64,000 nucleotides of DNA from Eumeta japonica (GCA_005406025.1 BGZK01000020.1:992001-1056000), one strand, 5' to 3'. Positions 35,241-47,890 are shown, counted from the first letter of the stretch. A program made the numbers and translations. The notes: generated from the sequence alone by a model not told the origin.

Positions 35241-36142
35241 CTATTTAATGACATCAAAACTAGCCAGATATAAACAGCACAACCAAAGTATTATTCGTCG
35301 TAATTAGACGCAAAATCATGAAAACCAATATTGCATTAGTACAACGTAAATTGTAAAAACTGTCTTCGAAAAACTTAAATAAGATAAACAATTATTTTTT
35401 TGTATGACCTACTGGCAACCAGAAGTCACTATGTAACTGTTAAAAATTAAAACGAATATTAAAGTGGCTTTTTGGTTTGATTTCATTTGATGTTTGACTC
35501 TTAACCACATTCTTGTATACAAAAATAAAATGTTTATCTCTGGTTCTAAATAAACCTACATCGATATTAATTGAAACTACTTCGAAAACTTAACATAATA
35601 AATTAATTATCGCCAAAAAGCATATGAAATCATGAAAAGGCACAAATCCAGGTCAAGACCTTGCCCATGATTTCAAAATGAACTATAAAAACTTATATTA
35701 TTTATATGATAATGTCAGTTTTTTTTTTACTTAATACAAAATATGGAGCGAATATATTCCTAATTTTCATAATTATATCGATTAACAAAACATCTATTTT
35801 TATCTATAATTATTCTGCTTCGTAATTAGATCCACAATTTTCTATAAGTATATTGAATATATATGTACATAATTTGAAACGAGAACTTTAGGAAGAAAAT
35901 TTAATTTGAAAACCAAAACAAATCAACTGCACAAAAAAAGTTTGTTTTTTTAAATTTAATATATAGATCATATTCCTTCTTAGTCTGTGTGCTAATGATT
36001 TTAATTTCACAACTTACACTCGACGACTTCCATGTAATTTTATGACGTCCTTTAAGCGCCAGAGTCGTTTAAAATTTATTTCATTACTCCTTTGGGAAGA
36101 GTTATACAGTCATTATACAATTCCCCGTATCAAAATTAAATC
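35241..36142. other. AT-rich non-coding stretch
   Basis: No recognised gene. At 35445-35505 the sequence AATATTAAAGTGGCTTTTTG, GTTTGATTTCATTTGATG resembles the tail of a LINE on the plus strand, but only about 50 bp are recognisable. Confidence 0.45.
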
Positions 36143-36733
36143 CTTTTTAGGGATCCGTAGTCAATGATTTCCTTTGACGTCAATCACGGCGACATACTGG
36201 TAAAATAAAAGTTTGAAAAAAAAAATGTTTTTAGGGTGCCACTCTTCGCGTAAAGTAGGGATTTTTTATTCTCACCTATCCGATGAAATGCGGCATCGCT
36301 GGATAGCTCATTCAAAAACATTGTAAGTCTCTGAAAACCATTATTCGATTTTGGTATCCGTTTGGAAAATATTAAACTATAAAGTACTAATTTTTGTCAG
36401 AGGCGAGTATCATCATCCGACCAGATAAATGGTTGTCCATAGATACTTCAAAAAGTTCCTGATAGTATTTTAAATAACGACATCTTAAAAGGAAAGCTAT
36501 CATAGGTGAGTAGGCTTTACAATATTAGCGAGTATTAGCCGACCAACTTATGAAACGTACTTGGAGAAGTAAAAAGCAAAATTCCGCACTAATTCAATTG
36601 AAAATTGTTGGTTGTGTAATAAAATAGGCTCATAGTTTCAAACAAGAAGCCCCCTTATAAGCTCTTATATTTTGACGGGAAACTACGGAACCCTACACCG
36701 CGCGTGGCCCGACACGTTCTTAGCCGGTTTTTA
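36143..36733 (+). mobile_element. non-autonomous repeat family A, copy 1 (about 590 bp)
   Basis: The copy starts CTTTTTAGGGATCCGTAGTC and ends AACTACGGAACCCTACACCG, CGCGTGGCCCGACACG and TTCTTAGCCGGTTTTTAA. GGGATCCGTAGT at the left and ACTACGGAACCC near the right form a subterminal inverted pair. A block in the middle (AAAGGAAAGCTATCATAGGT) recurs at 45.9 kb. The family, with its 'tagggttccgtagtc...ggccggttttt' ends, is abundant in Lepidoptera in my experience; its transposition class is not evident from the sequence. Confidence 0.65.
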
Positions 36734-37792
36734 ACTTTAACAGAATCGAAATACGCACGCTCATCATTTTCCAGTCATTCAATTCTAAAATCTAGGCAGC
36801 ATTACGTACGTTGATAGCTACATCGTACCCTGGCGCTGAGCTGATTACATACATACGTCATCATCTGTGTTCAAGTATATTATCAAACGACCGCGGTCTA
36901 TTATCAAAATGGCCTTGTCTTATCTTTTCAAAACAAAAACGTTTTACAAAAGTAATAATTAAATGAAAACAAGCGAAACAAGAAAAATGAACTATAGCAC
37001 TGAATTGTATATGGTTTTATTATTTTGCTCATGGAACTCTAATTCTACTGCTATGATGTGTGAATCAGTTTTGAATGGACAATTTATAAATCAGGAAATA
37101 TATATAAAAATAATGTAAAGGATTTACCGTTCAAGATTCAATTAAAATAAAATCACACTAAAATAGAAGGAAATTTGTCGCTAATTTTTCTTATAAAAAT
37201 AGTTTAGAAGCAGTTTTATTTATATTTCTGTACTATTATGTATTTTTAAATATTTAATGTATATCGGCTCTCTAGTCACACTCAAATGTGAGTAATTTAA
37301 AATTTTTAAACCACGTATCTATTCAGAGTTTGAATAGTTGTACTTCTATATTCAGAACAAAATGCTTAAAATTTGTTTTTTTTAGTTTACCGAATATTAT
37401 GAGCAGGTAAAACTGGTTGGCATACCGATCCGAGAAAAAATTCGATAATATTTAATAATCGTAGGAACGCTTAAAAAGTGATCTGTATCTATGTTATGCT
37501 GGAATTTATTGACAAATTTAGTTTTCCAATAGTATAAGACTGACAAACATGATTTTCCTTTAATATTGATAGTAAAAAAGGTTTTTGAAATGGTTGCACT
37601 TACTTTGATGTGTTTCGCAATAATACCAATATTTTAAATGATCATTTCTAAATATCGTGTTATATTTGTTTTTTTTATGATTACTTAATGGAAAAATAAA
37701 ACATGACATTTGGACGACTATTACATATGAAAACGATATGAAAACGAATTAAACTATTTGATATGAAAACGAATAACTCGGTGCAGTGATTG
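36734..37792. other. AT-rich non-coding stretch
   Basis: No gene seen. The 36820-36910 segment has balanced composition. The end of this stretch has short repeats of GATATGAAAACGAAT-like words at 37728-37775. Confidence 0.5.
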
Positions 37793-38546
37793 TTAAAAAC
37801 CGGCTAAGAGCATGCTCACTGTAGGGTTCAGAAGTCGTTATTACAAAGAAATGCACTGCAGATGATAAAAATTACATTGTTACACCTTTTTTCCATATTT
37901 TCCGCACATAACAAGTACAAGCACTTTAGTCGCTTATTACTAGAAAACAAGTAGGTATGTTAACTATTACTCATAAACTAGTGCTGATTAAGATGCACCA
38001 GCAAAAGAACGTATGTTCATGGTACTTGCGTCATTTTGTTGAGAATCGCAGATTTTCGGTAATAACTCAAAATCGTATATCCGATCACGTTCAAAATAAT
38101 TTTCGTTGAAATTATTTATTAAGCGCTATCTTTGCAATTTATTTGATTATATTTTGGGATATACAGTTAAACCATAAAGGTGGAAGACACAATTTCTATT
38201 ACTTTCGAAGCGTTTATTTCAGAAAATATTCAATAATTAAAAAAAAAATGCTTATAAACCGTAAAATATTTTTAAAAGAACTATTGAAAAATGTTCCACA
38301 CCTTAATATTTGCTAAAAAAAATTTTTTCAGCTTCTGTTACATGTTTAGAATGCTCCCTTAGAAATATTTATTTTTGTTATTTAACTACGAAACTAAGTA
38401 GCGCCTTATACAAAACACCTATACACCAAATTTCATCAATATACTTCTTGTACTTTTTAAGTAAAATGCTTGTGACATACGGACGGACGGACATGAATAA
38501 ACTATAAAGGTTGCATTTTTGCCATTTTGGTTCGGAACCCTAAAAA
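37793..38546 (-). mobile_element. non-autonomous repeat family A, copy 2 (about 750 bp)
   Basis: Reverse-complemented, the copy starts TTTTTTAGGGTTCCGAACC, has CATGTCCGTCCGTCCGTATG shortly after, and ends GAACCCTACAGTGAGCATGC, TCTTAGCCGGTTTTTAA. It is the same family as the copy at 36.1 kb in opposite orientation, 1.06 kb away, so the two form a large inverted pair. Confidence 0.65.
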
Positions 38547-39419
38547 ACGATCAACTATAACTATGAAGATGATACCATAGCATATGGCTTTAAAATTATT
38601 ATTATACTACGGGGATTAATGGAATCGAATATTCGTTCTTACAGTATATATTGTGTATAAGTATACATTATATAACGATATAGTATTATATTAAACAAAA
38701 CATAAGGTTGACATTTGCTTAATCTCGTAATTGTTTGTCGGAGTGTTTATTAAATGATTATAGATACGGATGAACGATGTAGTAGATCCCAAGATAATCT
38801 GAATAACCCAGTTGAAAATGGTGAAAAATATAAATACTGGTTCTATACATACGTGCGATAGCTCATTCGATCCGGAAGGATGTCTAGAAAAATGTATAGA
38901 AAGCGTTTATTATCAAATAAAAAAATTGCAAAAGTTATGAACTAAGATGAAAAAAAAAGGTATTTCGTTTTTCCCCGATATTTCGTACACTAATAATATT
39001 TAAGAAATTTGAAAAAAAGATCCTTAAATAACAGGAAAATTTCTTATAAAAAACTCTTAACTTCTGGAACTCTACCTCCATTACTTGTAATTTTAATTTA
39101 ACGCTGAAAATGGGCCTCCGTGCGGAATTTTAAGGTAGCATGCGGTATCAGAATCGAGCACGTCACACCAGATAATTTTTTAAAGTATTAAATATTAATT
39201 TAAAATATTGAATTAATAATGGCGTATTTAGGACACGTCAAAAATTTATTCCTGTTGGAAATTTAACTTAAAGCCAATTTTATAACATGTTATACAATTA
39301 TTAATTAACAAAATTTTCTTAAACTGTTTAAAGCGCTTTAAACAGCAAGGCGACCTGAAAAACACATAGCATTTCATCTTTCCCCATAAGTTAGCACAAA
39401 ATATTTGCTCTATAATCTA

Positions 39420-39625
39420 TTTGGCCCGGCGGAATATCCCCGGCCCGTGAATGACGCGTTATTAAGATTAAGGTTTGCGTTCACACCGCCCCAGATTTTC
39501 CAGAGCAACGCTCTGGGCCGCCCGCAGCCGCGTCCCAAAGTTAACGACCTCGCGGATTGGGTGACATTGTCGTTTTAAGAGATCGAAACAGCGCTCCTGT
39601 GTGAGCTCCTGTCACCGCGTTGCCG
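39420..39625. promoter_or_regulatory. GC-rich island, candidate regulatory DNA
   Basis: The island includes GGCCCGGCGGAATATCCCCG, a hairpin CCAGAGC-AAC-GCTCTGG (about 39510) and GGGCCGCCCGCAGCCGCG. It is bounded by AT-rich DNA on both sides. No frame of note crosses it. Confidence 0.35.
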
Positions 39626-40734
39626 GACGTATCTCTCACAATCTTTTTATTATAAACAAAGGGATTTGTACCCTAAGACACCATGGCTCAATGAAAGTCA
39701 GTAGGTAATAATGACCATTTTGATATGACAACTTCTAGGAACGTAAGCTTGACGTGCTCTCCGAGGCACAGAACTAATTTTTTTTTTACCTAAGTCAAAA
39801 TGATTCACGGGACAGATATCGCACGTGAATTCGTTTCAATCTTCAATCGGATAATTTCAGACGTATAGACAATAATTCGAGAGAAGTGTTCTTGTTGTGT
39901 TTAACCACTGGCCGTCACCGCTCGCGTTCGACGCCAGCAGGCAGACGACTATAGACAGTATTTACTGAACGAAAATCTCGAGTCTATTTTTTATTTCTTC
40001 GATAGCGCCGGCGCTTCGTACAATATCCGAAAATTTTATTGTCGCACGCACTTTATCGGATTTACGTTTAAGAAATTACGGATGAAGAGATTCAATGAAC
40101 TCTGAAGGTTTCTTCATGAACTTTACTATCAGCCTTTTCTCATAGGAAATTTTGTCTGATAAGGTTTTTATCGGTATAAAAACCAACCGCCCAGACGCGA
40201 GCTAGGCCCAATTGGTCGCCTGTATGTCTGTCTTACGACCGTTTGCTCAATGATATTGTGCTTGGATTTCGTGTAATTTTAACAGAATGGTGAGAAAATA
40301 ATTAATGGTTTTTGTGAAACATCCAAAGGTATCGGCCAAGGAAACACAGGACTCATGTAATTTATTACAAGATTATAAACATTAGGTAAGAAAATATTGA
40401 CCGACTAATTTTACAGAATAGATGGTAACGAAAACTGTTGATTTAGTGAAGAAACTAGAAACTGAGGTAATTAAAAAATGAATTTAGTTGGTAATAATAG
40501 CTTAAATAAAACTTCAAAGAAATATTCGAAATTTTTTTTTTAATATCTCTTTTGTTTACGACTTTTTATTGCTTTAGTTTAATATTTATATTTTTCAACG
40601 CTAAAATAAAAAAAAATCGTATAAAAATTATGAGAGTCAGTGTTTTTAGTCTGATCTTCAGGGGTCGAAATTTTAAGGCAGGCAACTTTTCTGATCATTT
40701 TCAGAAACGAGACATGTACGTGAACGCATACGAA

Positions 40735-40830
40735 CACACACATATACGTACACACATACACATAAACACACATTCACATACGCACGTGCGCACACATATA
40801 TATGTTTGTCAGTGTGTGAGTGAGTGGTAA
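40735..40830 (+). repeat. CA/TA-rich microsatellite
   Basis: An imperfect (AC)n run with interspersed AT and CG: ACACACATATACGTACACAC through TGTGTGAGTGAGTGG. Frames on both strands over it consist of histidine/threonine or cysteine/valine repeats and are artefacts of the repeat. Confidence 0.8.
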
Positions 40831-43636
40831 GAGAAAGTGCGTATCTGTTTGTGCATGCGTGGGTATTAAAAATATTGGATAAGTTTTAAACTAATAAACC
40901 GCCTTGAATCGGACGTATCGACTTAGAAAGAATATGAGTGAGATTAAATTTTCTGAAAATTGGACAATGGATTACGTAAATTTTGAGTTATCTAAAAAAA
41001 AACTAACAAAATGTTTATACATATGATCTATAAATTAATGAATCGATCTATTTCAAAATCTATTTAGCTGAATTCCTAATGAAATTACGTTAAATGGTGC
41101 ATCGAAGTTATCGAAGTTGGTTGACTTCTTCGAGAGATATCGTGAACGAAAAATATTCAGAAAAATGTTTTTCCTATTAGTACTTACATTTTCCAAAAGA
41201 TTGATTTTGCCAATAAAATGTACTTTTGTGCTTAGAAAGGCGAAAGTCGCAAGTGGTCGATTAAATTAATGAAAAAATATCGTCATCGAAAAGATTCGAA
41301 AAACAAACTTTTTTATTCTTTCTCCATTTCGTATATAAGCTCTTTAATGCGAGCTTATATTCCGAGCGTATCTACGTTCTCCATTTCATTACCACGAGCT
41401 TATATACGACGCCATCTTTTGGTGCATAAGTGAACGAAATTGGTAACTGTGAGTCTGCTTTTTAGCTTATAACTAAAGCTAATGGTTGGCGCATAAGTGA
41501 ATGAAGTCAGTAATTATGAGAGCATCCACGAGACCATCTATGACATGTACCACGTGACAATTCGCTAACGCGTGAAATTGGGTTGACACGACGTATGCAA
41601 TACGTTTTAAACACAACAAATATTTCTATGTGTTCGAAAAGTGTGTGAAAGTATTTTAATTATTTATATATACAATTATACCGCTATGTTGCACAATTTC
41701 GAATTATTTTTTTCGTTATAATTCATGCTTTTTCTATCACCGAACCGCAAATAACAAACAAAATAAATTCAGCTTGAAATATTGATTCGTATGTTCTTCC
41801 AATTACCCTAATATCGTCTTGTACACAGACATATCCATGTAAAATGTAGCCTGTATCAAGTATGTAGCCAATCAGGATTTTTTAAAACAACTCTTATAAA
41901 ATATAAGGAATTATGTTTTTGTGCTTTCCAAGCTTGAATACATGATTGATTAAGACAATGTGTAGGTCTTTGGGACTGACTAACATTATGTCTAGATTAA
42001 AATTAAGTACACATAATTGAGATTCATTTGTTTAATTCCGGTAATGTGTAAAAATAACATAGAAAATACAAAAAAATCGTTTTATTCTTAGTTTCTACAT
42101 GTCCCAGTATTTTATTTGTATCTAAAAATATACAAAAAGTAATGCTTTGTCCCTTATGTGCCAAAGGAATTTAAATAAATCGTGCCTATATAAAGTCTTT
42201 TATAAGATACAGAAAAAAAATACATTAATATATTTGCATTTTTAAGATATTTAATAAATACCTTTTATTATTAACATTTTAAGTATTAATAGATTTTATC
42301 TTAATTTCATAAATATGATGTTATATAATTTTTGGCTAGTAGAAAGTTAATGTAATCAAGGAGAAAAAACTTATGTAAAGACATATTGTAATAGGTTCTT
42401 ACGTTTTACTTCAAGTATATAAGCATACCACTTCAGAATGAGTACAAAAACTATCAGTTTTAAATCAGCTGGTGTCCCGGCATATTTGCGTTAGTTTTAA
42501 GCCCCCCTTGATCCTGTGACCAAGTGTGGTATTTCGAAGACCCCTTCCGTGAACGGGTCACGTAGTATGGGTATGTTCCCTAATTAATATCAATAAAAAA
42601 AGTGTTTTTTACTTTAAATGAAATTTAAAGTCCATCCTACACTTACTAAATACAAATACAATTTTAATAGCCCCTTAAACTTTCAATAAACTAATTTTTT
42701 TTCTGTCCTATATGAAGATTTGAATTAGATAGACAAAAAATATGGCATTCAAAATCTATCTCAAGAACGAACGAAGAAGTGTATTTTTTTAATGATTTTA
42801 CGATGTTTTTTTTTCAATAATTTATATTAAAACTAAAGTAATTAAATCTATAAAGTAAAAAATCTCTCTGCGACGTATAACAACTCATAGTAATTTGAGC
42901 TCAGGGTAATTTCATCTAAAGCCACGACATGGGAGTTTTGGATCGATAGTTAGTGAGCAATTATTGTTATAAAAAAGCTTGAAGCTCCTCGATTATGTTT
43001 CTTTGAAATGGAAATTATAATACTTTGTTTTCAACAAAGCGTCTCATATTTTTACTGTTCCTATTTTTACTTTAATTTATTTAGTCAGTGTCAGTATATA
43101 TATATTGACTCAATGCTAAGGTTTTTTGAAAGCAGTTTATATTTTTTTGAAAAGTTATTTCATCTAATGAACCGCGGGATTTTCTTGAATATACCTAACA
43201 TAATGAATTTCGACTTTACCGTAGGTAACTAATTAAAGCATTGTCAGGTTCCATTTACCCCGCTGACAAGTTACACCCTCACTCAATTTTTTTAATTTGT
43301 GTTAAGGGCATCGGATCTTAGGTTCATCGCATTCGCTCAGTGTGGATGTGTAACTTATTGTGATTTATATACTTTTATTTTATGAATTAAAGATTTTCAG
43401 CTATTTATATACATATATTGTAAAATTGATATATTAGCCTATAGGGGAGCCTACCTATACAGTAGTACTAAAGGTAAAATTTTGTTATGAAAATTATGTG
43501 GAAGAGTAAAAATCACCAAAGTCAATATGATACTTTATGGATGTAGAACATATTGACATAAAATATGTATAATGCCTTATTTTTGGACAGGTATTTCTTC
43601 TAAAAAAAAGTAGATTACAATTTTTACAGATATAAA

Positions 43637-43668
43637 ATATGGATAAAGATGTTTATCTTTATCCATAT
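43637..43668. repeat. perfect hairpin, 14-bp arms, GTTT loop
   Basis: ATATGGATAAAGAT and ATCTTTATCCATAT are exact reverse complements separated by GTTT. Confidence 0.8.
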
Positions 43669-44184
43669 ACAGGTACCGTGATGTACAGTTTTACATGATC
43701 TATATACCTAAATTAAGTATGGGTATTGATCACAAACTGCGTGCACGACGTCACAGCTCGCGGACGCGCCTTCTGATCCTTGAAAAATATGTACTGAATG
43801 TGAAAAAGTAATAGAAACAAGTATTTTATATAACATATTTCACACTCTTATTGAAATTATTCGTTTATTTACGACCGGCTCGGGAGTACAAAAAAGGAAC
43901 CTTTTCAGGTCATTTTTATCGTCATGCTAGAAATTGAAAATCATTACATCGATACCTATGTATTGCTATCATTTCAATAGTTATTGATAAGATATTTATA
44001 ACAGTCTTTTTTATGCGTTTATTAAATTGATATTATTATTTATTTCTAGTATAAAATTGTCATGTCGTTAATAAAAGATACCGTTTTCGGCTTGAACACG
44101 GTTATTACGAATTTACTCTTGCTTTGATACCGTGAACAACGTCTTTGTGAACATAAATGCAGTCTCCACAGAACTAAGAACGAC

Positions 44185-44222
44185 GTCTACATAGTCTACT
44201 TAAGTAAGTAGACTATGTAGAC
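44185..44222. repeat. perfect hairpin, 18-bp arms, two-base loop
   Basis: Arms GTCTACATAGTCTACTTA and TAAGTAGACTATGTAGAC are exact reverse complements around AG. The arm itself contains a partial internal repeat of GTCTAC, and ACTAGACTACGTTGACTATG follows directly. It borders the GC-richer segment starting at 44230. Confidence 0.85.
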
Positions 44223-45540
44223 TAGACTACGTTGACTATGTCCAGATTGTACCTCACGAGACTGTCATTACCTACAACCCGCTCGTGGGCCTGTAGCCAC
44301 GCATGTTACCCGTACTCCCGTCGGTGCACGACGCCGCAACAAAACTGCAACGCCCTCTGGCGAAACCTCGCCGCACCACCTCACCGTGCCGTCGATCGGA
44401 CGGTTATAAGGAAGTCGTAACAGCTTAGGTGGCCAATTACCTTCGTTACCGAAATAGAATCGCTATATATCATAACCCGTAGCCAGAGTCGTAACGCAGA
44501 GATGAGTTTTATCTTGGCGATTAGTCAAAGCGGTGTTATGATAGAGCGACCTCGTTTTGAAAAATCAAACGCTCCACCAATGCAATGAGAATTAATAATA
44601 GAATTATTTACTCCGTCTCGCTATGGCCTTTACCGCGCATTTTAAAGGCTGCCTTTGACAGCACATCAAAACTAGTAAACGGCGTGCATACCGATCGTCA
44701 ATTCTTTCGTCGATAGATATTCCGATTTGAAGAATCGTTGGAAACTAGGTCGTCTAATAAATACTTAACCGTACTCACAAACAAGTTGCGTCGAACAAGT
44801 TTGTTTCGTTATAAACACATTAAAATCACGTTAACAGCTCGACTTTGCGGCAGAATATACCTTGGATGACTGTATTTCATATAATGTCATCTTTTGATGG
44901 ATAACAACATGGATTAAAATGGGATAGTGTTTATAATCATTCAAAAGCTATGCGAATAGAAGTTCTCATTATTAAAGCATATTTTATTAAAAAAAATCCA
45001 TTTGAAATTGTATCTGCTTGAAAATAATTGTTAAAGTAATGTATTTTTTTACAGAGCTACGAATTCGTAAGGATTCTGATTTTTTTTTTAATACATGCAC
45101 ATATTACTTTAGAACTTATTCCAATACGTTTTGTTCTGTTTATTCAATTTTAAGATTTAAATTGATGACGTCACATAATGAGCTTCATATTAAACTAGAC
45201 CTTTGTAGATCTGGTGAAATACACAGAATGAATAAAAAAAAAACTGATAACCAAAGATTTAAATCATAAAATAGACCTGTCAGTACTAAGAAAGTCATAT
45301 ATAATGTATTGATCCAAAGCTGCGCACGCTCAAGTCTTGTTAGTACTAGAACGGGTTAGTATTGCCTGATGTATAAATACGAAAATGGCTAAATAAATTC
45401 TTTTTAAAAAAAACGAGTAACTTTTAAATGCTTTTCTGTCAATTTTTTTATGTAAATAACCTGTTCAACAACTCCGATTTGCTAAAAACTATTGGAAAAT
45501 TTTATAAGGTATTTGAACTGTATTTTATTCTCTATATTAA
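44223..45540. other. non-coding stretch with a GC-rich start
   Basis: The first 200 bases (44230-44420) are GC-rich and carry a 62-codon frame with no recognised product; they may be regulatory DNA. From 44600 on the sequence returns to AT-rich background with nothing recognised. Confidence 0.45.
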
Positions 45541-45940
45541 TTTCTTTTTCAGGATTCCGTAGTCAATAAAAAGCTTTTGTAGTTTCTTCACGTCCGTCTG
45601 TCTATCTATCTGCCTGTTTGTCCACGGCTTAGGTCAGAGACTCTTAGTACTAGAAAGCTGTAAATTGATATGGGTATACATATTAATCACACCGACGAAG
45701 TAGTAAAATAAAATCTTGAAAAAGAATTTCTTTTAGGGTACTTACCCTACAAGTAATTATTTTTCTCGTCTATCTCACGGCATGGGTTATTGTTAGATAT
45801 CTTCTTCAAAAGCGTCGAAGATGTGTGAAAGTAAGTTTTCGATTTAGCAATTCAAGTCAAGTGTCTCCCCCCGTTGCAGTAGTATACATAACGAAGTTGA
45901 AAGGAAAGCTATCAAAGCTTAGTAGACTATACAAATTAAC
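45541..45940 (+). mobile_element. non-autonomous repeat family A, copy 3, truncated
   Basis: It starts TTTTTCAGGATTCCGTAGTC, has GTCCGTCTGTCTATCTATCT and TTAGTACTAGAAAGCTGTAA shortly after, and later GAAAGGAAAGCTATCAAAGC, matching the block at 36.49 kb. The 3' end with GGCCGGTTTTT is missing; a mariner 3' end follows, suggesting that insertion or deletion there removed it. Confidence 0.6.
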
Positions 45941-45944
45941 GAAT

Positions 45945-46103
45945 AATAGACAAGGGAATGATGTCATGACCTACAAATGGCAACAAGTTGTCGAACAAAA
46001 TGGCACATACATATATATTGTAATTAATTGTAATTAAAATGTGATGAAAAATTAGCTTGATTTTGTATATAAAATAAGAAATAATTTTCTCCCCGACCCT
46101 GTA
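45945..46103 (+). mobile_element. mariner 3' end fragment, copy 3
   Basis: GGCAACAAGTTGTCGAACAA followed by AATGGCACATACATATAT encodes the usual C-terminal end of mariner transposase (WQQVVEQNGTY). The 3' terminal repeat ends TTTTCTCCCCGACCCTGTAA. The same order is seen at 14.19-14.27 kb and, on the minus strand, at 34.23-34.32 kb (AGGGTC(G/A)GG...TTATTTTATATACAAA). Only the last 150 bp of the element remain. Confidence 0.7.
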
Positions 46104-47799
46104 ATCATCAGATATATATTTTTTAAACACTATTTAAAATATCAATAATTTAGAATTAACAGAATAAAATAATCAATGTGTCCATGCTCTTAATTATATT
46201 TCAACCTTCGTTTATTATTTCTTCGGCTCGAGAAATTCAATATATCCAGTACTTTAGATAGATCTTTGACAGAGAAAAAAAAATACTCCGCCAACACCAA
46301 CACAAATATTTAACGCTCCGCGGTAACGCCCGTTTTACGATTGCGTCGTTATGAACATGACTTTATAACAACATAAAAATTCTTCTCGCACTCGAATCTA
46401 TTTTCCTCTAGGACACGGTGAGGTCGCCTAAGACCGTGATAGATGGAGCGTGATGAACGGCCGCTTGCATCAATACAGGTCAGTCGTAAAAGTACTTCGA
46501 TAGATCGTAAATATACACAAATTGCATCAGCGTATTTACATACGAATATAATAACTGTTGTGTGTGTGTGTGTGTGACTAACCTCTGATTTTTTTTTGCC
46601 GTAGATAAACAAATATCGCGGCCGAGATCAACCTGGATCTGTTGCTCTATTCTTAATTCGTAGTGATGATATTGTATTTGTGATGGGAGTTGGGACGAAG
46701 GTGAATTGGTTGCGTTAATGGGTGGAAGGTTAACTTCACGGTTTTGTTGAAGCGAGTAACAAAACTGGGTGATTTCCCGGTCGTTACTCGCATTTCGTAT
46801 TATCCTCAATATAGTGACATGATGACGCAGTTGGAGTAACATGAAAATTGTAAGTAAATCACTATTCCAATTCACTGTGCGGTGTTTATCGGGACTACGA
46901 AAGGATGGATTTTAGAACACTTTCTAATGAGAAACTCTGCGAGTTATATGTGCGTCGAATGTTGTAGTTCTATTGAAGATAAAAGTGATTATAATTATTA
47001 CCTACCTACCTTTTTGTTCTGTAGTGTATTTAAGTCAGAGTTTAGAATTATATATGTGAAAGTTTAGGTATATTGTTTCCTAGGACGTTCCGTGTTTTCC
47101 TAAATGACCTTGTTTAAATAAACTGAAATTGCAGCTCATCTCAAATCGAATGTGTTCATGGTGTTGAAGTTATTGTTTGTCGATCAATGGCAGTTGGTTA
47201 TTTTAATGTGGCTTTTCCGAATATTCATTCATCTATTTATTAGTAGCTATAAATATTTACAGTAGTTTTTCATTCGATATTCTACTAACAAATATAATTT
47301 TACCTTGACATGGTTCATGAAAACCATTAAAACTGTTTTCAAATGTAAGGCCGATATTACCTTGGATTATTTTAATTTTTTCTTAAGTTGTGTATTTGAC
47401 AGAATTGTCAATTACCTACCACTCTTGTATCAATGACATCCATGTGTGAAGGCTTGTCGGTTTCGTTTAGTTTTCATTAGTCATAATTAGTTTTAGTTAT
47501 AATAATATTATAAAAATATTATTGTAATAAAAATATGTATTAATAAAATAAAAATATATGTAAATAAAATTAGTATAAGATATAAGTTATATTAAGTGCG
47601 TTAGAAAAAACTAAATGAAAAATAAAAATTATTTTACTTCATGTAGTATTTCAGGCTTTAAAAAGTCTGTTTTATTGGAATAATCTATGCATGCAATATA
47701 TAATATGTATTGAGAATCGGTTTAAATATAAAAATTTCGGTATCCCAGCATTGTATTAAGCATTTGCTTACTAAAATTGAATTGAACTAAATAATTTTT
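46104..47799. other. non-coding stretch
   Basis: A (GT)n microsatellite lies at 46558-46576. The 131-codon minus-strand frame at 46480-46875 has a varied, glutamine- and asparagine-rich composition in its central part but matches no family I know. The remainder is AT-rich. Confidence 0.45.
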
Positions 47800-47877
47800 T
47801 ATTTATATTATATAATGTCATGCAATATATATATATATATATATATATATATTGCATGACATTATATAATATAAATA
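47800..47877. repeat. perfect 78-bp palindrome without spacer
   Basis: Positions 47800-47838 and 47839-47877 are exact reverse complements with no loop. The core is an (AT)n run flanked on each side by GTCATGCAATAT / ATATTGCATGAC and then TTATATTATATAAT. A partial third copy, ATATATATTGCATGA, follows at about 47876-47890. It could extrude as a cruciform. Confidence 0.85.
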
Positions 47878-47890
47878 TATATATTGCATG

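Larger units (their letters stand above)
38547..44184. other. long non-coding stretch
   Basis: No recognised gene. It holds the GC-rich island at 39420-39625, a CA-rich microsatellite at 40735-40830, diverged duplicate blocks at 41325-41525 and a 14-bp-arm hairpin at 43637-43668. A short balanced segment at 42465-42570 (AAGCCCCCCTTGATCCTGTG) is unexplained. Confidence 0.5.

Noticed and set aside
40552..40830. 92-codon histidine-rich frame
   Set aside because: Its C-terminal half is the CA microsatellite.
43008..43232. 74-codon hydrophobic frame as a small membrane protein
   Set aside because: Phenylalanine/tyrosine/isoleucine richness is what AT-rich DNA gives in this frame; no start context or conservation evidence.
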